The notes under the pieces were generated by a model. It was not told the origin of the DNA. It was given only the letters and a program-made list of their open reading frames with translations, and searched no databases. From contig NZ_VDMA02000022.1 in assembly GCF_006334915.2 (NCBI RefSeq), positions 62,001 to 126,000 of the forward strand: 64,000 bases of DNA. The letters are read 5' to 3'. The DNA is from Microbispora catharanthi. GTDB lineage: Bacteria; Actinomycetota; Actinomycetes; Streptosporangiales; Streptosporangiaceae. Positions 40,621-49,796 of the stretch are shown piece by piece (the first letter of the stretch is position 1; every line of letters begins with the position of its first letter). Both the position numbers and the translations under genes were made by a program.

Positions 40621-43266
40621 TCAGCGGTCGTGTTCGCGGTGCAGCGCCGCCAGCTCGGTGCGGTTGGCCACGCCGAGCTTCGCGTACACGTGCGCCAGGT
40701 GCGTCTTGACCGTGCTGCGGCTCATGAACAGCCGGCCGGCGATCTCGGGGTTGGACAGGCCCGCCACGGCCAGCCGTACGACCTCCTGTTCCGCGGGGGT
40801 GAGGCTGGCCCAGCCGGTGGCGGGACGGCGGCGTCCGCCGTGAGCGCGGCCGGTGAAGGCGATGGCCTCCTCCAGCTCCATCCGGCGGCCTTCGGGAGCG
40901 GCCGGGACACTCGGCCGGTGCGGCCTGGGGTAGCCGAGCTCCTCCCGGGCCCGATCGCACGCGCCCATGATCCGGGCGCCGGTGGTGGCGTCGGCCAGCG
41001 CTGCCAGAGCCTCGAGGCTGTCCACGCAGGCCAGGCGGAGGCCGTTGGCGGCGCGCAGGCGCAGGGCCTCCAGATGCAGAGCGACGGCGCGCGCCTCGTC
41101 GAGGAACGCCTGCTGCTCAAGAGCCTCGGCGATCAGGCGCGGCATTCCCAGGGCCCGGGCGGCGTCGAGGCCGGCGGCGCAGGCGCGGGCCGCGCCCTCC
41201 GGGTCGCCGGCCTGTCGCAGCGCCGCCGCCAGGGCGATGCGGGTCTCCGGGGTCAGCAGCTCGTCCGGCTGCTCGCCGCCGCGCCAGGCCGTCTCACTCC
41301 TGAACCACTCGGCCGCCCGCAGTGGCTCGCGCCTGCTCAGGCAGAGCCGCCCGATCGTCAACGCGAGCCTCGGCACGAAGGGAGCCGAGGGCGCCTGGTC
41401 CACCAGCCGGATGACCGGGTCGAGGGCGAGCTCGGCGGCCTTGTCGTCGCCTTGCAGGTGGCACACGTGGGCGAGGACGGCGCGCGCCGTACCGGCACGG
41501 TGGTAGTCGGCGAGAGGGGTGGCGACCTCGACCGCCTGCTCCGCCCACGTTCTGGCCCGGGGCAGCTCGCCCAGATAGGCGCTGCCGAGGGCCATCAGGC
41601 CGAGTGCCAGGGCCGCCACACCGCGGTCGCCTCGCCGCAGCAGGCCGCTTACCGGCGCCTCCATCTCCGCCAGCGCCTGGCGATGCTCCTCCCTCATGTG
41701 GTGGACCAGGCCGACGAGGACCTGCGCGGCGTCGGCCACGAAGGCGTCGCCGGCCGCGACGGCCTCCTCGTGGACGGCGGCGGCTCTGACCCGCGCCTCG
41801 TCCGGAGAGGTGAGCAGCATGCCGATGGCGCTGAGCGACCCCGCCAGGCAGGCGGTCCGCAGATCGCCGTGGTCGAGCGCCATGAGACGGGCGGCGTGGG
41901 CCGCGTCGAACTCCAGCCCGGCCGGATGCGTGGTGTCGGCGACGAGCGCGAGGCCGGTGAGGACCCGGGCCTGCAGCGCGCTGTGCTCGCCGGCGCCCCG
42001 CTCGGCCGCCAGCCGGAGCAGCCCCAGGCCCTCGCCGAGCCGGCCTTCCAGGTGCCACAGCCAGGCCAGCTCGGCCGCCAGGCGGCGAGCCTTGTCCGGG
42101 CGGTCGCCGGTGAGACCCCATTCGAGCGCCGTGCGCAGGTTGGGGTACTCCTCGCGCATCCTGGCCCGCCAGGTGTCCTTGTCGCTGTCCAGCAGCGGGG
42201 CGGCCTCCCGGACCAGGGCCAGGCAGACGGCCAGGTGCCGGTCGCGCACGGCGGCCAGCTCGCCCGCCTCGGCGAGCCGCTCCCACGCGTACCGCCTGAC
42301 CGAGGACAGCATCCGGTAGCGGGTGACGCCCTTGCGGGTCTCGGCCAGCAGCAGCGACTTGTCGATCAGCCGGCGCAGGCCCGTGAGCAGCTCCACACGG
42401 CCATGGCCGTCCAGCACGCCCTGGGCGGCGGCGAGGGTGAAGCCCGGCTCGAACACGCCCAGCCGGCGGAACAGCACCTGATCGCGTTCCTGAAGCAGGT
42501 CGTGGCTCCAGGCCATGGACGCCGCCAGCGTGCGGTGCCGCGGCGCAGCCCCCTGGTTGCCGGTCACCAGGATCGAGAACCGGTCGTCCAGCTCGGCGTC
42601 GATTTCCTGAGGCGTCAGCGTGCCGGTCCAGGCGGCGGCCAGCTCCAGCGCGAGAGGGATGCCGTCCAGCCGGGCACAGATGCGGCGCACCGCGGTCAGG
42701 GCCTCCTCGGTGCGCGGCACGTCATGGCCCCGGTCGAGGAAAAGGGCGACTCCGTCGTGCGCGTCCAGGGGTGGGACCCGCCAGACCAGCTCGCCGGGCA
42801 GGCCGAGCGGTTCCCGGCTGGTGGCCAGGACGGTGACGTGCGGACAGTGGCGCAACAGGCCCGCCACCACGTCGGCGACGCCGTCCAGCAGGTGCTCGCA
42901 GTTGTCCAGCACCAGAAGCAGTTCGCGCTCGCGCAGCTGCCTGGACAGGGCGGCGGTCCCGTCGGAGTCGCCGGCGAGGAGCACCCGCAGGACCGCCGCG
43001 ACGAGGCGCGGCACCGCCGCCGGGTCGGTCTCCTGCGCGAGATCCACCCACCACACGCCGTCGCGCGGCAGACGCGCCGGCCGTCTGGCGAGCCGGGCCG
43101 CGAGACGGGTCTTGCCGCAGCCTCCCGCACCGGCCAGGGTGACCAGCCGGACCTCGCCCAGGGCGGCTCCGATCATGTGCAACTCGGCCCGGCGGCCGAC
43201 GAACGAGGTCAGCTCCGGCGGCGGAGCACCGTTGTCGGCCATGTCCGAATCTGGCATATCAGCCAT
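40621..43266 (-). CDS. LuxR-family transcriptional regulator with N-terminal ATPase (NB-ARC/LAL type)
   Basis: 881 residues from the ATG at 43266 (43257 and 43242 are alternatives). Walker A GAGGCGKTR, Walker B LLLVLDNCEHLLDG and the RICARLDGIPLALELAAAW segment define the signalling ATPase. A TPR-rich middle follows, then a C-terminal LuxR helix-turn-helix: LTPAEQEVVRLAVAGLSNPE followed by IAGRLFMSRSTVKTHLAHVY. Divergent from a DHFR-like gene 42 bp away, a common actinobacterial pairing; it probably controls that gene. Confidence 0.88.
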   Translation of the reverse strand: MADMPDSDMADNGAPPPELTSFVGRRAELHMIGAALGEVRLVTLAGAGGCGKTRLAARLARRPARLPRDGVWWVDLAQETDPAAVPRLVAAVLRVLLAGDSDGTAALSRQLRERELLLVLDNCEHLLDGVADVVAGLLRHCPHVTVLATSREPLGLPGELVWRVPPLDAHDGVALFLDRGHDVPRTEEALTAVRRICARLDGIPLALELAAAWTGTLTPQEIDAELDDRFSILVTGNQGAAPRHRTLAASMAWSHDLLQERDQVLFRRLGVFEPGFTLAAAQGVLDGHGRVELLTGLRRLIDKSLLLAETRKGVTRYRMLSSVRRYAWERLAEAGELAAVRDRHLAVCLALVREAAPLLDSDKDTWRARMREEYPNLRTALEWGLTGDRPDKARRLAAELAWLWHLEGRLGEGLGLLRLAAERGAGEHSALQARVLTGLALVADTTHPAGLEFDAAHAARLMALDHGDLRTACLAGSLSAIGMLLTSPDEARVRAAAVHEEAVAAGDAFVADAAQVLVGLVHHMREEHRQALAEMEAPVSGLLRRGDRGVAALALGLMALGSAYLGELPRARTWAEQAVEVATPLADYHRAGTARAVLAHVCHLQGDDKAAELALDPVIRLVDQAPSAPFVPRLALTIGRLCLSRREPLRAAEWFRSETAWRGGEQPDELLTPETRIALAAALRQAGDPEGAARACAAGLDAARALGMPRLIAEALEQQAFLDEARAVALHLEALRLRAANGLRLACVDSLEALAALADATTGARIMGACDRAREELGYPRPHRPSVPAAPEGRRMELEEAIAFTGRAHGGRRRPATGWASLTPAEQEVVRLAVAGLSNPEIAGRLFMSRSTVKTHLAHVYAKLGVANRTELAALHREHDR

Positions 43267-43308
43267 CTGGCCGATGTTAGTCACTCTCGCCCCGAGAAGA
43301 CTTGCCTC

Positions 43309-43911
43309 ATGACAACGAACCGCACCGTAATCGCCAACATCACCCTCTCTCTCGACGGCCGGATCCACGGGCCCGGCGGCGAGTACGACATGGGCTGGAT
43401 CGTCCCCCACGCCGTCAGCGACGTGGCCCGCGACCACATGGTCGAGGTGACCGCCGGGGCCACCACCGCGCTGTTGGGCCGCAAGAACTACCAGGGCTTC
43501 GGCGGCTTCTGGCCCACGGTGGCCGAGGACGAGTCGGCCGACCCCCGCGACCGGGCCTTCGCCCAGTGGCTGAACACCGTCGAGAAAGTCGTCTTCTCCA
43601 CCACGCTCACCGAGGCCCCATGGCGGAACTCCCGCATCGTCGCCGCCGGCCCCGCCGAGGTCGTGAAGGAGCTGCGACAGCAGGACGGCGGCGACATCGT
43701 GGTTCTGGCCAGCACCAGCGTCATCCAGGCCCTGCTGCGGGCCGGAGAGCTCGACCGGCTGAGCATCACGCTCGCGCCCGAGCTGGTCGGCGACGGGCCC
43801 CGCCTGTTCGCCGACGGCCTTCCCGCCACCGGCTGGCGGGCTGTCTCCGTCGCGCAGGCCGAGAGCGGGGCACTGTGCCTGCTGTACGACAAGGTCCGCG
43901 ACAGCGACTGA
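43309..43911 (+). CDS. Dihydrofolate reductase-family protein
   Basis: 200 residues from the ATG at 43309. Family signatures are NITLSLDGRIHGPGGEYDMG near the start and LSITLAPELVGDGPRLFADG near the end. A NAD(P)H-dependent reductase of unknown substrate. Only 42 bp separate it from the divergent LuxR-family regulator, so both promoters overlap and coregulation is likely. Confidence 0.85.
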   Translation: MTTNRTVIANITLSLDGRIHGPGGEYDMGWIVPHAVSDVARDHMVEVTAGATTALLGRKNYQGFGGFWPTVAEDESADPRDRAFAQWLNTVEKVVFSTTLTEAPWRNSRIVAAGPAEVVKELRQQDGGDIVVLASTSVIQALLRAGELDRLSITLAPELVGDGPRLFADGLPATGWRAVSVAQAESGALCLLYDKVRDSD

Positions 43912-43920
43912 GCCGTTCGG

Positions 43921-43985
43921 GCGTCCACGAAGCGGGCGGCGCACAGGGTGCCGCCCGGGCAGGCGACAGGGCGGGCGGCACCGTC
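43921..43985. repeat. Right copy of the 64/65-bp direct repeat
   Basis: Same orientation as 40497-40560, starting 9 bp after the DHFR-like gene stop. Together the two copies bracket exactly the LuxR and DHFR-like genes. Confidence 0.8.
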
Positions 43986-44000
43986 GTCGGCCGGGTGGCA

Positions 44001-45116
44001 TCAGTCGAACAGTATTGTCACGTCCAAGCCGCCCCCGGGGCGGGGGTGGGCCGTCAGCTGCGCGCCGTGTGCTTCGGCGACGGCCCGCACGATGACCAGG
44101 CCCAGTCCGTGGCCGCCGGCGGTGTGGGTTCGTTGGGTACCGAGTCGCTGGAACGGTTGGAAAAGCCGTCGCAGGTCCTGGGATCGGATGGTCGGGCCGG
44201 TGTTGCCGACCGACAGGCGGGCGCGACCGTTCGTGAGTTCGGTGGCGATGGTGACGTGTCCGTCGGGGACGTTGTGGCGGAGTGCGTTGTCGACCAGGTT
44301 GCCGATCATGCTGGCGAGCAGGTCGGGGTCACCGCTGATCGGTGCTGGGTTCAGCGATGCCTGGACCGTGATGGTTCGCCGGATGGCCTCCGCACGGCGC
44401 GACAGCATCACCCCCTTGGTGACATCAGCCAGGTCGACCGCTTCCCTGTGCTCGATGCCCTTCTGTCCTTCCGCAAGTGTGAGCAGGGCGTCGATCAAAC
44501 GTTCCTGCAGTTCGCCGAGACCGAGTGCTTCCTCGCACGCGGCTCGCAGGCTGGCCTCGCTCGCGTCGGGGTCGGCGAGCGCGACCTGGAGTACGGCGCG
44601 CTGACCGGCCAGCGGGGTGCGCAGCTCATGCGAGGCGTTGGCCACGAAGTGGCGCTGTGCCGCGAACGAGGAGTCCAGCCGGTCGAACAGGTCGTCGAGG
44701 GTGCGCCCCAGCTTGGTCAGCTCGTCGTCCGGGCCGCGCAGGCCGAGCCGCCGGTTGAGGTTGGTGGCTGAAATCTCCTGGGCGGTCACGGTCATGGCGC
44801 GCAGCGGGCGGAGGAAGCGCCCGGCCAGCCACCACGCGATCAGCACGGTGAGGACCACGACGATGATCGCGGTGATCGCGAGCGCGGCATCGATTTGCTG
44901 GGTGGCCGTGTCGGGCGGAGGGGCGGCGTCCCCGGCCCGGACGCGGATCTGGTCTCTCCCGAAGAGGAAGCCGGCGAGCAGCAGCATCGGGACGACGACG
45001 GCCAGAACCAGGCCGGCGTACAGCGTTGTGAGCTGCGTGCGCAGGGACGGCCGGCGCAGGTGGTGCCGGGCGCGGCCGGCACGGCCGGTCACCGTTGGGT
45101 CCGATGCGGGATTCAT
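44001..45116 (-). CDS. Two-component sensor histidine kinase
   Basis: 371 residues. Two membrane helices (about 31-52 and 76-95 by hydropathy) enclose a short extracellular loop, then HAMP (LRPLRAMTVTAQEISATNLN), the phosphoacceptor box FVANASHELRTPLAGQ, and the ATPase lobes with N box (NLVDNALRHN) and GHGLGLVIVRAVAEAHGA. The small sensing loop of about 25 residues suggests sensing in or near the membrane. The start overlaps the response-regulator stop by ATGA. Confidence 0.9.
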   Translation of the reverse strand: MNPASDPTVTGRAGRARHHLRRPSLRTQLTTLYAGLVLAVVVPMLLLAGFLFGRDQIRVRAGDAAPPPDTATQQIDAALAITAIIVVVLTVLIAWWLAGRFLRPLRAMTVTAQEISATNLNRRLGLRGPDDELTKLGRTLDDLFDRLDSSFAAQRHFVANASHELRTPLAGQRAVLQVALADPDASEASLRAACEEALGLGELQERLIDALLTLAEGQKGIEHREAVDLADVTKGVMLSRRAEAIRRTITVQASLNPAPISGDPDLLASMIGNLVDNALRHNVPDGHVTIATELTNGRARLSVGNTGPTIRSQDLRRLFQPFQRLGTQRTHTAGGHGLGLVIVRAVAEAHGAQLTAHPRPGGGLDVTILFD

Positions 45117-45778
45117 CGCGGGACTCCGATCCGGTAGCCGCCCTCACGGACGGTTTCGATCACCGGCGGTTCGCCGAGTTTGGCCCGCAACCGGCGCACC
45201 GTCGTCTTGACGGCCGTGGTGAACGGATTGGCGGCCTCGTCCCAGACCCGTTCCAGCAACTCCTCCGTGGACACAACCCGGTCACCGGCAGCGAGCAGGC
45301 ATTCCAGCAGGGCGAACTCCTTCGGGGTGAGCTCCAAGCGCCGTCCGCCGCGAAAGGCCACCCGCCGGCTCGGGTCCAGGGTCAGATCTTCTGCCTGGAG
45401 GATCGGAGGCACGGCGGGCGCCGAGCGGCGCCCCAGCGCGCGCACGCGGGCCACGAGTTCGGTGAAGTCGAACGGCTTGGGCAGGTAGTCGTCGGCGCCC
45501 AAACCCAGGCCCTCGACCCTGTCTCGCACGGTGCCGGCGGCGGTGAGCATCAGCACCCGCGACCCGGCGCCACCGGCGGCGATGTCACGGCACACGTCGT
45601 CGCCGGGTGTGCCGGGCAGGTCGCGGTCCAGCACCACCACGTCGTATCGGGTGCCGGCCAGGTGGGCCAGCGCGTCGTCGCCGTCGAGAACGACGTCCAC
45701 CGCCATGCCCTCGCGGCGCAATCCGGTCCCGATCGCCCTCGCCAGAACCTCGAAGTCTTCGACGACCAGAACTCGCAC
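45113..45778 (-). CDS. OmpR/PhoB-family response regulator
   Basis: 221 residues from the GTG at 45778, chosen because GAAGGAGGA lies just upstream and the receiver strand VRVLVVED begins at residue 1. The phosphoacceptor Asp is in VVVLDRDLPG. The winged-helix output domain reads LTPKEFALLECLLAAGDRVV and TTVRRLRAKLGEPPVIETVR. First gene of a two-gene operon with the kinase. A 45-bp palindrome 72 bp upstream of its start has PhoB-type 11-bp repeats and is probably its binding site. Confidence 0.92.
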   Translation of the reverse strand: MRVLVVEDFEVLARAIGTGLRREGMAVDVVLDGDDALAHLAGTRYDVVVLDRDLPGTPGDDVCRDIAAGGAGSRVLMLTAAGTVRDRVEGLGLGADDYLPKPFDFTELVARVRALGRRSAPAVPPILQAEDLTLDPSRRVAFRGGRRLELTPKEFALLECLLAAGDRVVSTEELLERVWDEAANPFTTAVKTTVRRLRAKLGEPPVIETVREGGYRIGVPR

Positions 45779-45849
45779 GAACGTCCTCCTTCTCGTCGGC
45801 GGTGCCGCGTTCGGCAGGCCGCGACCGCACTGCTCACGATGCCAGGGAT

Positions 45850-45894
45850 CCGGTGTCGGCCGGGTGTCAGCCGCTGACACCCGGCCGACACCGG
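45850..45894. promoter_or_regulatory. 45-bp perfect palindrome of 11-bp repeats, likely response-regulator binding site
   Basis: Perfect 22-bp arms (45850-45871 and 45873-45894) about a single central C. The left arm contains tandem GGTGTCGGCCG (45852-45862) and GGTGTCAGCCG (45863-45873); the right arm carries the same pair inverted. Eleven-bp direct repeats are the spacing used by OmpR/PhoB dimers. It lies between the divergent response-regulator operon and the exported esterase-like gene. Confidence 0.7.
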
Positions 45895-45995
45895 CCGTGC
45901 CGTACAACCATCCCGGAGAGGCGTCCACGAAAGGCGCGACCCGTGAGCACGGTGTCCGTCACACGAGCGAAATCGCCCTTCGGAAAGGACAAGAC

Positions 45996-47087
45996 GTGAG
46001 AGATCCACGGTTGACGCGGCGTAGGTTCCTCGCCGTCACCGGTGCCGGTACGGCAGTCGGCGGACTGCTGACGACCAGCTCGGCGGGCAGCGCCGGCGGG
46101 CGGCTGACGACCGGCTCGGCGGGCAGGGCCGACGCGGCCACACGGGACCTCAACAAGGCGGTGCTCGCGGCCTTCGAGCGCCACCGGCTCGTTGCGATCG
46201 GTGAGTCACACGGCCAGCAGGAACATGGTGACGCGCAGCAGGCGCTGCTCGCAGATCCGCGGTTGCCGCAGGTGGTCGACGACATCGTCGTCGAGTTCGG
46301 CAACGCGCTGTACCAGCCGATCGTCGACCGGTTCGTCGCCGGGGCGGCTGTCGACGACCAAGTGTTGCGGCAGGTCTGGCGGAACACCACGCAGTCACCT
46401 GGGGCCACCGGCGACCAGCCGATCCGTGAACAGTTCTTCCGGACGGTCCGCGCCGTCAACTGGACGCTGCCTGCGGAGCGAAGGATCCGGGTGCTGCTCG
46501 GGGATCCGCCGATCGACTGGTCCCACATCACCACCCAAGACCAAGTGGATGTCTTTCTCGCCCAACGTGACGCCCACATGGCGTCAGTGGTGAAACGGGA
46601 AGTGCTCGCCAAGAAACGCCGGGCACTGATCTGCTACGGCAGCGGGCACGTGATGCACTCGCCGGGGCCAGGACAGAACGCCGACCACGGAGTCCCGCTG
46701 ATCGAGGAACAGACCGGCCAGCACGTCTACGTAATCGTGGCCGGTAGCCATCCCCGCCTGGTGACCTGTCCACGGCGCACCGTGATCCCGTGCTCAGGCA
46801 CCTGGCTGGAATCCACCGACGCGGGACAGTTCATGGACGCGCCGCGGCTGTGCGGCGTCCCCTTGGGAAGGCTGGCCGACGCTGTGCTGTACCTGGGCCA
46901 ACTGGCGGACCTGACGCAGTCGCTGTGGAACCCCGCGATCTTCCTCGACCCGGTGTACTGGGCGGAACTCCAGAGGCGCAACGCGATCAACGGGAACCTC
47001 ATCGACCTGGAACAGTACCGGCGGCAGCAGCCGATCACCTTGCCCGCGCCACCTCCCGGGAGCTGCGCCGCCAACCGCGGTCACTGA
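45996..47087 (+). CDS. Tat-exported protein of the erythromycin-esterase/ChaN-like fold
   Basis: 363 residues from the GTG at 45996 behind GGAAAGGA. Tat signal with LTRRRFLAVTG. The mature start, LVAIGESHGQQEHGDAQQAL, resembles the GESxHG start of erythromycin-esterase-like and ChaN-like proteins, and YGSGHVMHS later may give a second histidine site. Substrate is unknown. It faces the two-component operon across the 45-bp palindrome and is therefore the best candidate target of that system. Confidence 0.65.
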   Translation: MRDPRLTRRRFLAVTGAGTAVGGLLTTSSAGSAGGRLTTGSAGRADAATRDLNKAVLAAFERHRLVAIGESHGQQEHGDAQQALLADPRLPQVVDDIVVEFGNALYQPIVDRFVAGAAVDDQVLRQVWRNTTQSPGATGDQPIREQFFRTVRAVNWTLPAERRIRVLLGDPPIDWSHITTQDQVDVFLAQRDAHMASVVKREVLAKKRRALICYGSGHVMHSPGPGQNADHGVPLIEEQTGQHVYVIVAGSHPRLVTCPRRTVIPCSGTWLESTDAGQFMDAPRLCGVPLGRLADAVLYLGQLADLTQSLWNPAIFLDPVYWAELQRRNAINGNLIDLEQYRRQQPITLPAPPPGSCAANRGH

Positions 47088-47280
47088 CAGCGAGAAGCAC
47101 GGATTCACCCCAGGGCGCTCGGGTTGGATCTGCCTGCCGGGTTCTCCGGTTGCGTCGGGTTCGTGGTAATTTCTTGATCGTAAGGTGCAGTGCTCGTTCA
47201 CGAGCGCGTCGGGACATCCGGCCGGCACGACAGCCTCAGTAAAGGCTGTCTGGATCTCTCAGTGGAGAGTCTGCCTCGCC

Positions 47281-47696
47281 ATGTCCTCAACCCTGTCTCC
47301 ACGTGCGGGCGATCTTCCTGCTCGTAGTCGCCGCCGACGTGCTCGATCTGCTGAGCACCACGGTGACCAACGTGGCCGCCCCCACCACCGTGCGGGACCT
47401 CGGCGCCTCCTGGTCACCGGCTCCCCGGCTCGGCGCGAGCTACACGCTCGCGATGGGCTCCCTCATGATCGTCGGCGGAGGCGCCCAGGCCGGCAGCGCC
47501 GGCGGCGTGCTCAACGCGGTGCAGCAGATCGTCAACGCGGCCGGCTCCGCCATCGCGTCGACGGTCTACCTGGCCACCGTCACGCCGGGCGAGCCGTCCA
47601 GACGTTCTGCCCTGCCTGCTCCTCACCCTGGCCGTCACCGCGGCATGCGCGATGAGCATCCCGCTGCTTCCGCGCCGGGGAGCGCCTGCCCACTGA
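47281..47696 (+). pseudogene. Collapsed MFS drug-efflux transporter (EmrB/QacA type)
   Basis: Pieces of one transporter in three frames. MSSTLSPR (from 47281) continues after a shift as RAIFLLVVAADVLDLLSTTV and LGASYTLAMGSLMIVGG (helices 1-2). The central ten or so helices are missing. The frame then picks up GSAGGVLNAVQQIVNAAGSA (a late helix) and, after another shift, LLLTLAVTAACAMSIPLLPR to a stop at 47694-47696. Large internal deletion plus two frameshifts mean it is dead. Confidence 0.75.
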
Positions 47697-47760
47697 GCCT
47701 TCCACGCTTCCGCCGGAAGGCATTCGCATGCACATCCGTACCGATCACCGGAGTATTCCC

Positions 47761-48597
47761 ATGATTCTCGTCACCGGAGGCCGCGGCGCGGTCGCCACCC
47801 ACCTGCTGACCCTGCTGCTCGATGCCGGTCGCCCCGTACGCGTGGCCTCCAGCAACCCCGGACAACTGCGGGTCCCCGACGGCGTCACGGCCGTCACCTG
47901 CAACCTGCGGGATCCCGCCACCTTCCCGGCCGCTCTCGCCGGCGTCACCGAGGTCTTCCTGTACGCCGAGGCTTCGCACATCGCCGAGTTCGTCGACGCC
48001 GCCGTCACGGCCGGGGTCGAGCACGTCGTCCTGCTGTCCTCCGCCAGCGTGCTGGACCCCGGCGCGGCCGGCAACCCGCTGGCCGCGTCCCACCTCGACG
48101 TCGAGACCGCACTGCTCGCCGCACCGCTCACCACCACGATCCTGCGCCCCGGCTCCTTCGCCGGCAACGCGGGCGCCTGGGCCTGGCCCGTCAGGGCCGG
48201 CCGCCCGGTGAGCCTGCCCTACCCGGGCTCCCACACCGACCCCGTCCACGAACGGGACCTCGCAGAAGTGGCCTTCACCGTGCTCACCGACCCGCGCCAT
48301 CGGGGCCGGTGCCTCCACCTGACCGGCCCGGAGAGCCTCACGTTCAGCGAACAGATCGAGCAACTCGCCGAGATCACCGGCCGGCCGATCACTGTCAACC
48401 ACGTCACCCCCGAGGAATGGAGGCAGGAGATGGCCGATTACATCCCCGGTCCTTACGCGGACGCCCTGCTCGACTACTGGCAGGCCAATGACGGCCGCCC
48501 CGTGCCCCTGACCGACACCGTCGAACAGGTGACCGGCCACGCTCCCCGCACCTTCGCCACCTGGGCCCGCGACCACGTCACGGACTTCGCCGGGTAG
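47761..48597 (+). CDS. NAD(P)-binding NmrA/SDR-atypical family protein
   Basis: 278 residues from the ATG at 47761, which has CGGAG upstream. The dinucleotide motif is ILVTGGRGAVATHLL; later LLSSASVLDP and ILRPGSFAGNAGAW match NmrA-like redox sensors and quinone oxidoreductases of the SDR-a5 type. It follows the dead transporter with a 64-bp gap and may once have been its operon partner. No regulator remains beside it. Confidence 0.85.
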   Translation: MILVTGGRGAVATHLLTLLLDAGRPVRVASSNPGQLRVPDGVTAVTCNLRDPATFPAALAGVTEVFLYAEASHIAEFVDAAVTAGVEHVVLLSSASVLDPGAAGNPLAASHLDVETALLAAPLTTTILRPGSFAGNAGAWAWPVRAGRPVSLPYPGSHTDPVHERDLAEVAFTVLTDPRHRGRCLHLTGPESLTFSEQIEQLAEITGRPITVNHVTPEEWRQEMADYIPGPYADALLDYWQANDGRPVPLTDTVEQVTGHAPRTFATWARDHVTDFAG

Positions 48598-48627
48598 CAC
48601 CTCCACAGCGGGCCGCCGGGGCGTGGG

Positions 48628-49689
48628 TCACCCGACCTCGCTCCGGCGCGTTCGCGCGGCCTTGAGTAGCGCGGCCAGCATCACGATTCCGGCGATGACG
48701 CCCAGCCCGTGCTGGACGACGGAAACGGCCGGATATTCGGCGGCCGCGTAGCCGCCCGGCCGGAGGAGGGCCCACGGAAGCTTCCACGCCGCCCACGCGA
48801 ACAGCGAACCCGACGATGTGAAGGCCAACGCCATGGGGATCCACAGGGGCATCCTCGGCCGTCCCGTGGCGATCGTGCGGATCGCAGCGGCGCCTATGAG
48901 GGCCCAGAGCGCGGAGTTGCCGGCGAGCAGTCGTCCGTTGACGTCCATCAGGTCGCGGTGCGCGGGGGAGAGGCCGAGCGTTCCGCCCGCCGTCCAATAC
49001 GTCCATAGGAGGGCCGGCGCCGCGACCAGGATGTACAGAGCTCGCAGACCGGATCGGCCGAGGGGCGAGGGAGGGCGGTCACCGACGCGTCCGAGGAACG
49101 CGGCCGGCCACCTTTCCCGCATGTAGACGGGGAGCGCTATGGCCAGTCCCAGGGCCATGCCCGCGAATCCGATACCGATGAAGACCAGTTCCCACGATGG
49201 GGCGGCATCCCCGCCGCCGGAGTCGCCGCCTCCCGCGCTGCCTCCGAGGACGGCGCTGAACAGCATGTAGGGGATCATCGGTATGAGGAATCCCGCTCCC
49301 ATCCAGGCGAAGAAGACCAGCGGCGGCGCCGGGACGCGGCGGCCCCATCGTTGCGCGAGGACCAGCCCCAAAGCGATGCCGACGATCGACATGGCGACGG
49401 TGACCGCGTTCAGCAGGACCCAGTCGCCGTCCGTGAAGGTGGACGGCGTGTGCCCGAGCAGCGCCGCCACCACCCAGACGACCTTCACCGCGAGATAGAG
49501 CGACAGCGACAGTGCGGCGCCGTAACCGGCCACCACACGCGCCGCGGTCCATCCGGCTCCGACCTGGCCCGTCCCGACCGGTGTCGCGGTGCCCTTCACC
49601 GTTGTGTCCAACCCGTGTGCATGGTCGAGATCCTTCCGGCGAGCGCCGGCGCCGGCCTCCCCCGCGGGAACCACTCGGCTCCCCCGCAT
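48628..49689 (-). CDS. Multi-pass membrane protein of unknown function
   Basis: Up to 353 residues, with about eight hydrophobic segments (for example LSLSLYLAVKVVWVVAALLG and LVFIGIGFAGMALGLAIALP) and a Gly/Ser/Asp loop in the middle. Family not recognised. The ATG at 49689 sits inside a hairpin (GCTCCCCC / GGGGGAGC, 49678-49697) with no ribosome site before it, so a later start such as GTG 49599 is quite possible; the first helix is unaffected. Confidence 0.65.
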   Translation of the reverse strand: MRGSRVVPAGEAGAGARRKDLDHAHGLDTTVKGTATPVGTGQVGAGWTAARVVAGYGAALSLSLYLAVKVVWVVAALLGHTPSTFTDGDWVLLNAVTVAMSIVGIALGLVLAQRWGRRVPAPPLVFFAWMGAGFLIPMIPYMLFSAVLGGSAGGGDSGGGDAAPSWELVFIGIGFAGMALGLAIALPVYMRERWPAAFLGRVGDRPPSPLGRSGLRALYILVAAPALLWTYWTAGGTLGLSPAHRDLMDVNGRLLAGNSALWALIGAAAIRTIATGRPRMPLWIPMALAFTSSGSLFAWAAWKLPWALLRPGGYAAAEYPAVSVVQHGLGVIAGIVMLAALLKAARTRRSEVG

Positions 49690-49796
49690 GGGGGAGCAGG
49701 TGAAGAGCCGCCGCGGGCCGTGTGAGACGATGATCGGCCCCGGGCGGTCGCGCCGGGGAGAACGGTGACGGGACGCCGACGAAGGGGCTCCACGGT

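Noticed and set aside
43267-44001. N-terminal extension of the LuxR-family gene
   Set aside because: The extended frame runs antisense over the intact DHFR-like gene; the ATPase domain begins normally from the ATG at 43266.
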